Source: RBG-16-57-9 sp964462185
Lineage (GTDB): Archaea > Thermoproteota > Bathyarchaeia > TCS64
Direction: 5' to 3'
Length of the DNA: 41,076 bases
Assembly (NCBI GenBank): GCA_964462185.1
Contig: CAYWWV010000011.1
Coordinates: forward strand, 1 to 41,076
Shown here: one piece after another, positions 6,468 through 12,401 of the stretch
Position numbering within the stretch: the stretch's first letter is position 1
How the letters are laid out: each line of letters opens with the position of its first letter
Position numbers and translations under genes: made by a program
The notes under the pieces: generated by a model
Databases searched by the model: none
What the model was told of the DNA's origin: nothing
What the model saw: the letters and a program-made list of their open reading frames with translations, nothing else

Positions 6468-7732
6468 CACGGCCACTCGATGTACCAGGTGACCTCGCCG
6501 GTTAACATGTCGTAAAGTCCAGCAACGTATGGCTCTGGGTTATAGGACCAGATCTGGTAGTTGGATGCGTATCTGTCGCCAGCCTCGTTCAGACGAGTCC
6601 AGCCGCTAGCACCGAAGTGGTTGTACGCTGCGGTCATCTGTAGCGGGATTACGTCAAGAGCGCTGGTGCTCTGGGCCTCTAGGATGGTCTCGGTCAATAT
6701 CCAACCTATGTCATACGTACACGCAGTGTAGTAGCCATAGGGCTGACTCACCAGTTCGTAATACCTGTCGTATAGGTTTTTGAATTTCTCCGTCTCTGCT
6801 GGAGCGGCCAATGTGCTGAAAAGTCCCAGGTGCGTTGATTGCTCTGGGGCGTCATCCACTAACTGCTGTGTCAGGGATGTGCCGTCGCTGCCGAACCAGG
6901 GTAGGCTGTAGATGGTGGGATAGTCCATAGCCTGAGTCACCATGGTTACAGACTCGCTGAAGGAGATGATCTCCACGGCGCACTTGTCTGCACCATACTG
7001 GGCGACAGCATCAGACAATATGTTCTCAGCAGTCTGCAGGTAGTTGGCGAACTCTGTGGCCTCTGCGGCGTACCTGATCCTCTCCAGGATCACACCGCCC
7101 TTCTCCTCGAACGCAGGCTCCAAGAAGTTGTAGATTCCGTCGGCCCAAGCGTCGCCGCGCTGGATGACAACGATATACTTTATGCCCTGGCTGGCAATCA
7201 TCGTAGCGATGGCTGGAGCTTGCACAGTGTCGTCAGGGCACATCCTGAATAGGTTGTCATCGGCTAGAGCTAGTAGCGGGCTGGTAGAGGACGCGCTCCA
7301 CATGAGCATGTCGTTGTCGTTGCAGTAGCTGAGGGCTGCCTGGGCCTGGCTGGACCAGCCTCCCCCTATGAATATGTTAACGTCCATGGACTTGAAGCCC
7401 TGCACCTTCTCCAGGTGGACGGCTGGCTGGCTGTTGGCGTCGTCGATGAGGTACTCGAACTCGACATCGTATCCCAGCTTCTCAGCGTATGCGTTGTAGT
7501 CGGGCTCCATCATCTCCTGTATGTGGGGTACCGCGGTCTCTAGGCCAGTGGTTTGTGATGCAATGTATCCAATCTGGACGGTCTTACCGTCAAGGGGGGC
7601 GACTTGAACCTCCACTGTCACGGTCTCGCCTTCCGTAGCTCCAGAGGGAGCGAGGAAGTATCCAGCTCCTGCACCTACCACTAGACCTACGACCAGTAGT
7701 ACGATGGCTAATGTGTTTCCTTCCATTTCCAT
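6461..7732 (-). CDS. Branched-chain-amino-acid-type ABC substrate-binding protein
   Basis: 423 aa extracellular binding protein of the periplasmic-binding type 1 (LivK-like) fold. Residues 6-27 are a hydrophobic stretch without a lipobox Cys, so it is probably membrane-anchored by this segment. A short GATEGETVTVEV linker follows, then the two-lobed domain beginning KTVQIGYIASQTTGLE with FIGGGWSSQAQAAL in lobe one. No permease or ATPase gene is nearby, so it is an orphan here. It has its own promoter with inverted repeats over the start site and a U-rich terminator, which suggests a monocistronic, strongly expressed and regulated gene. The ligand cannot be told from the sequence. Confidence 0.88.
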   Translation of the reverse strand: MEMEGNTLAIVLLVVGLVVGAGAGYFLAPSGATEGETVTVEVQVAPLDGKTVQIGYIASQTTGLETAVPHIQEMMEPDYNAYAEKLGYDVEFEYLIDDANSQPAVHLEKVQGFKSMDVNIFIGGGWSSQAQAALSYCNDNDMLMWSASSTSPLLALADDNLFRMCPDDTVQAPAIATMIASQGIKYIVVIQRGDAWADGIYNFLEPAFEEKGGVILERIRYAAEATEFANYLQTAENILSDAVAQYGADKCAVEIISFSESVTMVTQAMDYPTIYSLPWFGSDGTSLTQQLVDDAPEQSTHLGLFSTLAAPAETEKFKNLYDRYYELVSQPYGYYTACTYDIGWILTETILEAQSTSALDVIPLQMTAAYNHFGASGWTRLNEAGDRYASNYQIWSYNPEPYVAGLYDMLTGEVTWYIEWPWG

Positions 7733-7733
7733 T

Positions 7734-7759
7734 GGTGTAACACCACCTTATCGTAAGGT
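7734..7759. promoter_or_regulatory. Two abutting palindromes between TATA box and start codon
   Basis: GGTG-TAA-CACC (7734-7744) abuts ACCTTA-TCG-TAAGGT (7745-7759). The second is centred on the transcription start expected from the TATA box, while the first covers the GGTG ribosome-binding region. Together they look like an operator for the binding-protein gene, or an RNA hairpin hiding its ribosome-binding site. Confidence 0.55.
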
Positions 7760-7770
7760 AGGTACTATTA

Positions 7771-7780
7771 TTTATAATAT
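7771..7780 (-). promoter_or_regulatory. TATA box of the binding-protein gene
   Basis: ATATTATAAA on the minus strand, about 39 nt before the ATG. It predicts a leader of roughly 15-20 nt. Confidence 0.65.
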
Positions 7781-7824
7781 GTAGTAGGCGCAAGGTTTTT
7801 ACGCTCCACCGCCCCTAGCATGAT

Positions 7825-7891
7825 TGGGAGTTTAGTGTTACCTATCCCTGATAGGTCTTGCTCGGGTTTGTCGCGAACCCACTAACTCCCA
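7825..7891. repeat. Three-stem inverted-repeat element between divergent genes
   Basis: A closing pair, TGGGAGTTTAGTG (7825-7837) and CACTAACTCCCA (7880-7891), matches with one bulged base. It encloses two perfect or near-perfect hairpins: ACCTATC-CCT-GATAGGT (7840-7856) and GGGTTTG-TCG-CGAACCC (7864-7880, one G-T pair). It lies outside both flanking promoters, so it is either an upstream protein-binding site or a separate small RNA. It is not a standard tRNA. Confidence 0.5.
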
Positions 7892-7906
7892 CCCTTCAAC
7901 CCATCA

Positions 7907-7916
7907 AAAGTATATT
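7907..7916 (+). promoter_or_regulatory. TATA box of the BtpA-family gene
   Basis: AAAGTATATT, 24-33 nt before the ATG at 7940. It predicts a leaderless or nearly leaderless mRNA. Confidence 0.6.
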
Positions 7917-7939
7917 ACACTCCCAGCCTATACCCACCC

Positions 7940-8782
7940 ATGGAAGAATGGTTCCAAAAGCTCTTCAAAACCCGTAAACCCATCATAGCCATGGCCCATA
8001 TCCCCGCACTCCCCGGCAGCCCCAGGTGCCGGCTAAGCCTGGAAGAGACGGTGAAGTGGGTTAAGAGAGACGTTAAGAACCTGTCCAAAGCCCGGGTGGA
8101 CGCCGTTCTGTTCTGCAACGAGGATGACAGGCCATACACGCTCCAGGCCTCGCCCGAGCAGGTGGCAGCCATGACGAGGGTGGTGGTGGAGGCCAAGCCC
8201 ATATCCGGGGTTTTCGGCGTGGATGTGCTCTGGGACCCCTACGCCTCCATGGCTGTGGCTCACGCCACGGGGGCACACTTCGTGAGGGGGGTCTTCACCG
8301 GCGTCTATGAGTCGGATATGGGGCTTTGGAGCCCCGATGCAAGTAGTGTTGCCAGGCTCAGGAGGAGGGTGGGGGCTGAGGGGGTTAGGATGTTCTTCAA
8401 CATAGTCCCCGAGTTCGCATCGCCTCTGGGTGGGAGGAGCCCTGCTGAGAGGGCTTTGAGCGCCCAGGTGTCCAGCCTGGCCGACGTCCTCCTAGTTTCT
8501 GGCCACATGGCCGGGGCGGAGGCAGACTTGGAGACACTTAGAGAGGTAAAGAAGGCCTCCAACGTCCCAGTTTTAGTGAACACTGGAGTGAATGAGGGAA
8601 ACCTGGAGAGATACCTGGAGGTGGCCGACGGGGCCATCGTGGGCACCAGCTTGAAGCAGGGCGGATACACTTGGGGCCCCGTGGACCCAGAGAGAGCCAA
8701 GAGGTTTATGGAGAAGGCCCGATCCCTGCGCCGCCACCTAGACCAGAGCCGGTCGACCCTACCAGGGCCTCCAACTCTTTGA
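7940..8782 (+). CDS. BtpA/SgcQ family protein
   Basis: 280 aa TIM-barrel protein of the BtpA/SgcQ family. Matching features are KPIIAMAHIPALPGSP near the N-terminus, DAVLFCNEDDRPY (about 55-67), GVFGVDVLWDPYASMAVAHA (about 94-113), and the phosphate-binding-like end NVPVLVNTGVN then ADGAIVGTSLK. The name comes from a cyanobacterial photosystem I biogenesis factor; in archaea the function is not established, and a role in nucleoside or sugar-phosphate metabolism is often guessed. The ATG lies just after a leaderless-type promoter. The 3' end overlaps the convergent TFB gene by 77 nt, and the last 15 or so residues are low in complexity. Confidence 0.9.
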   Translation: MEEWFQKLFKTRKPIIAMAHIPALPGSPRCRLSLEETVKWVKRDVKNLSKARVDAVLFCNEDDRPYTLQASPEQVAAMTRVVVEAKPISGVFGVDVLWDPYASMAVAHATGAHFVRGVFTGVYESDMGLWSPDASSVARLRRRVGAEGVRMFFNIVPEFASPLGGRSPAERALSAQVSSLADVLLVSGHMAGAEADLETLREVKKASNVPVLVNTGVNEGNLERYLEVADGAIVGTSLKQGGYTWGPVDPERAKRFMEKARSLRRHLDQSRSTLPGPPTL

Positions 8783-9536
8783 CCCTCCTCCTCAAGGTGA
8801 GGGTGGAAACCCCTGCCTGCTTGGCGAGTTCCGTCTTGGTGCACCGTTGGCCGGCCTCTTGGCAGGCCAGATACACGGCAGCGGCGGCCACCCCCTTGGG
8901 GTTCTTACCCACATGGATGCCTTCCTCCATGGCTCGGAGCAGGATTCGGAGTGCGCGGGTCTCCAGAGGGTATGAGAGGCCGTTGGATTGGGACAGCTGG
9001 GCCAGGAACACAGTGGGGCTCGTGGGTCCAACGGGGAGGCCCAGGGTTGAAGCCATGACTCGGTAGGTCCTCCTAACCTCCCTCAAGCCCACCATGCTGG
9101 CCTCAGCAACCTCTTTAAGGGTGCGGGGGATGTCCAAGGCTCTGCAGGCTGCGTATACCGAGGCAGCTGAGAACCCCAGTAGGCTTCCCCGCCTCAGTAG
9201 GCCCCGTTCCTGGGCTTCGGAGTAGAAGACATAGGCGGTCTCCAAGGCTATTCGAGGGAGGTTCAAGGCCTCGGAGATCCTCCTCATCTCGCCCCAAGCC
9301 TCCAAGTGGCGCCTCCCCCGGGGGCCCTCCAAACGCCGGTCCAGCCTCAATAAACGTTTAATGCGCTCGCCTCCACCTGCATCACGCCTCCCGCCCCAGC
9401 TGGAACCCTCAGCGGGTAGGGGGGGACCAGTTGAGGGTGCTCGCGAGACAACATGGCCGCAGGCCTGGCAGACCACCTCCCCCGTGGACTGGTCCTCTAC
9501 CAACGCCGTTGAGCCACAGTGGGGACAGGAGTTCAT
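8706..9536 (-). CDS. tfb: Transcription initiation factor B (TFB), divergent paralog
   Basis: 276 aa, slightly short for TFB (usually about 300). Residues 1-30 form the zinc ribbon with C4, C7, C23 and C26. Two cyclin-like repeats follow, at about 75-160 (RRISEALNLPRIALETAYVF) and 170-260, ending in the recognition-type helix GVSTLTLRRRVKELEAL. The linker between ribbon and core lacks the usual B-reader signature around GPEWRAF and instead has a Gly/Pro-rich stretch with GPPLPAEGSSW. This marks a divergent paralog rather than the main housekeeping TFB. A TATA box on the minus strand (9567-9576) sits 31-40 nt before the ATG at 9534-9536. The gene overlaps the convergent BtpA gene by 77 nt. Confidence 0.92.
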   Translation of the reverse strand: MNSCPHCGSTALVEDQSTGEVVCQACGHVVSRAPSTGPPLPAEGSSWGGRRDAGGGERIKRLLRLDRRLEGPRGRRHLEAWGEMRRISEALNLPRIALETAYVFYSEAQERGLLRRGSLLGFSAASVYAACRALDIPRTLKEVAEASMVGLREVRRTYRVMASTLGLPVGPTSPTVFLAQLSQSNGLSYPLETRALRILLRAMEEGIHVGKNPKGVAAAAVYLACQEAGQRCTKTELAKQAGVSTLTLRRRVKELEALVGSTGSGLGGGAGIGPSP

Positions 9537-9566
9537 GGGTTCCCTGTGTTTCAATGGTGGTTTGGG

Positions 9567-9576
9567 CTTTTAAATC
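9567..9576 (-). promoter_or_regulatory. TATA box of the TFB gene
   Basis: GATTTAAAAG on the minus strand, giving a predicted leader of only about 5-10 nt before the ATG at 9536. Confidence 0.55.
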
Positions 9577-9648
9577 TGGATTCGCTGGGAGGTTTAAGAA
9601 GCGTGCCGAGTTTATTAGGGGGTAAAAATAGCTGTGGAAACGGTGGTT

Positions 9649-9885
9649 CTACTTCAGGTACTCCAAGGCCTCAGGAGAGGTATAGTACTTCCCATCGGCA
9701 AACAGGAGGGCCTCGCTCAGCTTCAAGTCCTTGAGGATCTTGAAGAGCTTCCCCTCCTTGATCTTTGCTGCTTTGCTCGCCTTCCTCAAGTCTTTAAAAG
9801 GCTTGGGCTCTTTGCAGATCTCCAGTATCTTTACGCAGTCATCATCGCTCAACTGCTGTTTCAAGGCATCCACTTTTAGACCCAT
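9649..9885 (-). CDS. Small lysine-rich winged-helix-like protein
   Basis: 78 aa. The layout (KPFKDLRKASKAAKIKEGKL, then FKILKDLKLSEALLFADGKY) looks like helix-turn-helix followed by a two-stranded wing, so a small DNA-binding protein is likely, but no family is recognised. Lys and Leu content is high. The ATG at 9883-9885 has AGGTG upstream, and a GGTG-AA-CACC palindrome overlaps that site. A minus-strand TATA box (9926-9937) stands 41-52 nt before the ATG. It has its own promoter just upstream of the TFB gene's 5' side. Confidence 0.75.
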   Translation of the reverse strand: MGLKVDALKQQLSDDDCVKILEICKEPKPFKDLRKASKAAKIKEGKLFKILKDLKLSEALLFADGKYYTSPEALEYLK

Positions 9886-9925
9886 TGGTGTTCACCTGCC
9901 TTAAATTCAAACACGTATTGTAAAG

Positions 9926-9937
9926 ACTATATATATC
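9926..9937 (-). promoter_or_regulatory. TATA box of the small winged-helix gene
   Basis: GATATATATAGT on the minus strand. The expected leader of about 15-20 nt includes the AGGTG ribosome-binding site. Confidence 0.6.
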
Positions 9938-10027
9938 TATCCATTCCCCTGGGGATATCTTTTTCAAAGTGACAGTTGGAGCGGGTTAAGGTTAAGTCCT
10001 GCAGAGACACACCCCTTACGGTGAGGC

Positions 10028-10576
10028 TTGGCCAAGTTCTGTGACCGCTCAAAGCTGCGGGAGGAGGCTCAGGAGAGGATCTCCCGTCAACTAGGAAGAC
10101 CTGTGGAGCTGGTGGTTTTAAGAGGCTTCAGCGAGGCGGCGCTGGAGGACATTACTCGCCTGGACAACGTAAAGTTTCGGGAGGAGTTGAGGTACTCCAG
10201 GGAGGAGGCTGCCTCTAGGATGCAGAGGCCGGGCTTCCTCTGCCTGTTGGTTTACTCAGAGGGGGGGTTGGGGGCGTTCGAGTATGGGTATGACATGGGG
10301 GAGGGGGTGTTTTTCTCCGATAGCCAAGCCTCATTGGTTGAGGGGAGGGGAATAGGGTCCACTCTCTTTGCCCTTGAAATCATTCTCCAGTACCTGGATG
10401 GGTATCGGAAGGTGATGCTGTTCACCGAGGAGGTGGATGGCCAGGGGCGGAGGCTCCGTGAGTTTTGGGAGCGCCTGGGGTTCAAGAAAACCTCCGAGGA
10501 GGAGGAGGGGGGAACATCACCATGGAAGTTGTCCTGGGGGAGGATTTGGTTGGAGAATTATACTATCGTTTCGTAG
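10028..10576 (+). CDS. GNAT-like N-acetyltransferase
   Basis: 182 aa. The segment SQASLVEGRGIGSTLFALEI (about residues 99-118) resembles motif A of GNAT enzymes, in which R/Q-x-x-G-x-G/A binds acetyl-CoA pyrophosphate. A beta strand (GYRKVMLFTEEV) and REFWERLGFKKT match the motif B ending typical of the fold. The substrate is unknown. The TTG start is preceded by GTGAGG. The gene is followed after about 50 nt, across a short direct repeat, by a DUF1385 gene on the same strand. Confidence 0.72.
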   Translation: MAKFCDRSKLREEAQERISRQLGRPVELVVLRGFSEAALEDITRLDNVKFREELRYSREEAASRMQRPGFLCLLVYSEGGLGAFEYGYDMGEGVFFSDSQASLVEGRGIGSTLFALEIILQYLDGYRKVMLFTEEVDGQGRRLREFWERLGFKKTSEEEEGGTSPWKLSWGRIWLENYTIVS

Positions 10577-10579
10577 CCC

Positions 10580-10615
10580 AGAGGGGTTGAAGACATATTT
10601 GAGAGGGGTTGAAGA
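10580..10615 (+). repeat. 14-nt direct repeat, two copies 22 nt apart
   Basis: AGAGGGGTTGAAGA occurs at 10580-10593 and again at 10602-10615. Each copy contains an SD-like GAGGGG next to a TTG, so a tandem duplication has doubled a possible translation start ahead of the DUF1385 gene. Confidence 0.6.
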
Positions 10616-10626
10616 TATCTCACGGC

Positions 10627-11633
10627 ATGGATGAGTCGCTGGCCGTTGGCGGCCAGGCCTTGATAGAGGGAGTCATGGTTAGGCGGGGGGAGCGCGTGGT
10701 GATCTGTGTCAGGGACCCAGGTGGAGATATCCAGGTTGTGCGTATGCAGCAATATCCCCTCCAATGGGCTAAACCCCTGAGAGGCATACCTGTTCTGAGG
10801 GGCGTCATACTTCTCCTAGAGACACTGTATTTCGGTGTGAAGGCCCTCCTTATCAGCGCCAACATAGCCCTGGATGAGGANNNNNNNNNNNNNNNNNNNN
10901 NNNNNNNNNNNNNNNNNNNNNNNNNNNNNNNNNNNNNNNNNNNNNNNNNNNNNNNNNNNNNNNNNNNNNNNNNNNNNNNNTGTATTTCGGTGTGAAGGCC
11001 CTCCTTATCAGCGCCAACATAGCCCTGGATGAGGAGGAGGAGTTCACAGGCTTCGACTACCTGGTGTTGGCCGGCATGGTCTTGGGGATAACAGGTTTCT
11101 TCGTCGCTGTTCCAGTCTTACTGGCCAACCTGACGAACCTCGAAGGGCTGGCCTACAACATTGCAGACTCCTTACTGAGGCTGGGTTTATTCACCCTATA
11201 CCTGTTCTTGGTCTCCAGGTGGGGGGAGGTCCAAAGAGTCTTCCAATACCACGGGGCGGAACACAAAGCCATAAACGCATACGAGTCCCAGGGCAGCCTT
11301 GACCCCTCCACAGCCTCCCAGCAACCCAGGTTACACCCCCGTTGTGGCACCTCCTTCCTATTCATCTCCCTGGCCACCAGCGTAGTCCTCTTCTCCCTGC
11401 TGCCCCAGGGAACCACCTTGATCCGCATATCCTACCGCCTGGCCCTTGTCCCCCTCATAGCTGGAGTCAGCTACGAGGCCCTCAAGGCCTCATCCAGGAG
11501 CGAGGGGGTTCTCAAACTGCTTTCCTACCCTGGGCTGCTGATCCAGCGGCTGACCACCAAAGAGCCCACCCTGGATATGTTGGAGGTGGCCATAAAGGCC
11601 ATCCAAACCCTTGTAAACGAGGAGGAAGGCTAG
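10627..11633 (+). CDS. DUF1385 (YqhQ-like) membrane protein, interrupted by an assembly gap
   Basis: VGGQALIEGVMVR near the N-terminus and FQYHGAEHKAINAYESQ are signatures of the DUF1385 family, as is the downstream HPRCGTSFLF. About four membrane segments follow, ending with a soluble LEVAIKAIQTLV tail. The family is of unknown biochemical role; His and Glu in YHGAEHK may bind metal. The 100-N run at 10881-10980 is flanked by the same 55 nt on both sides. Collapsing one copy joins both halves in frame (...ALDEEEEFTGFDYL), giving roughly 283 aa, the usual length. The ATG at 10627 is preferred; a TTG at 10609 directly abuts the SD-like run. Confidence 0.88.
10881..10980. other. Assembly gap with 55-nt duplicated flanks
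   Basis: 10826-10880 and 10981-11035 are identical. The contigs overlap, so the gap is an artefact of fixed length and no sequence is missing. Confidence 0.95.
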
Positions 11634-11900
11634 AAGCCTGATACTTCCCCAGAGAATCCCTTGAGGCCTCTCGCCCTCCTAGTGGTGAAGGCCACTCTAC
11701 ATACTTCCATCCCCTAAACTCTTTCACCAACAGTAAGGGCCGGCATCGCTGGGCCTCTATCGTCCGACCTATCCAGCTGGGGGCTTCCAACCCCTCGCCA
11801 CAGTCTTTAACCTCAACCTTCCTACAACCCCTCAACGAGACTCTGACCCCGGGAGCGGTCCAGGGTTGCCAGCCTATAGGCCCTTCCTGGCCCCACTAAC
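11634..11900. other. Intergenic stretch with an unexplained leftward open frame
   Basis: No plus-strand frame is open. On the minus strand a frame opens after a TAG near 11895 and reads through the whole spacer (for example KVEVKDCGEGLEAPSWIG and PLLLVKEFRGWKYVEW), but it continues antisense into the DUF1385 gene without stopping at the boundary. It may be a decayed gene fragment or chance; I do not recognise the sequence. Confidence 0.35.
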
Positions 11901-11910
11901 CTTTATCTAA
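11901..11910 (+). promoter_or_regulatory. TATA box of the membrane zinc-ribbon gene
   Basis: CTTTATCTAA, 19-28 nt before the ATG at 11929, predicting a leaderless mRNA. Confidence 0.5.
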
Positions 11911-11928
11911 CCAGAGAACCTTCCAGAG

Positions 11929-12390
11929 ATGGGGATGTGGCTCAACGAGTTACTGCTTGTCGTGATGGCCTTTCTAGTGGTCCTTATCCTTGTGTTGGCC
12001 GCGCTGGTCTCCAGGGCCATGGGGGCGCGGCCCAAGGAAGTGGAGGTTGAGCAGGTTGAAAAGGTCTTGGTGGAGTATGGGTTCGAGGAGGAGGGAGAGG
12101 ATGGGGGCCTCGAGTCCTCTGAGGTCGATTCGGGTGAGCCTGCTGAGGAGCTGAGTCCCGAGGGGGAGGTGTTCTTAGGGGAGCCTGCAGTGGATGAAGC
12201 AGACACCCTTGAGCAGCCCCAAGCTGAGCCGCCTAGCAGCACCCTCATCCAGCCAGACTCCGAGGCCCAAGGCCAGGAAAGCCCCGAGGTGGTCATCGAC
12301 CTAGGTGTAATCCAGTGCCCCTACTGCGGCTCCTCCGTTCCCCGAACCATGTTCTGCATCAACTGCGGAAAAGAGCTTAAACAGGAGTAG
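11929..12390 (+). CDS. Membrane-anchored acidic protein with C-terminal zinc ribbon
   Basis: 153 aa. Residues 5-31 are one hydrophobic membrane segment. Residues 35-125 form a long, very acidic and Pro/Ser-rich linker that is probably disordered. Residues 129-150 are a zinc ribbon, CPYCGSSVPRTMFCINCGKE. The ribbon would face the cytoplasm at the end of a flexible tether. No family is recognised; similar ribbons serve as protein- or nucleic-acid-binding modules. The ATG at 11929 fits a leaderless promoter. It converges on the formate dehydrogenase gene with an 11-nt spacer. Confidence 0.82.
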   Translation: MGMWLNELLLVVMAFLVVLILVLAALVSRAMGARPKEVEVEQVEKVLVEYGFEEEGEDGGLESSEVDSGEPAEELSPEGEVFLGEPAVDEADTLEQPQAEPPSSTLIQPDSEAQGQESPEVVIDLGVIQCPYCGSSVPRTMFCINCGKELKQE

Positions 12391-12401
12391 TCAGGCACCC
12401 C

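Noticed and set aside
7825..7891. tRNA gene suggested by 7-bp terminal stem and two 5-bp/7-nt hairpins
   Set aside because: There is no D arm, the anticodon-like loop lacks U at position 33, the T-like loop is TGTCGCG rather than TTCRANY, and three bases separate the T-like stem from the acceptor stem.
10826..11035. 55-nt direct repeats as attachment sites or insertion-element duplications
   Set aside because: Three unrelated 55-nt repeats each flank exactly 100 N, and removing one copy restores reading frames, so they are assembly overlaps.
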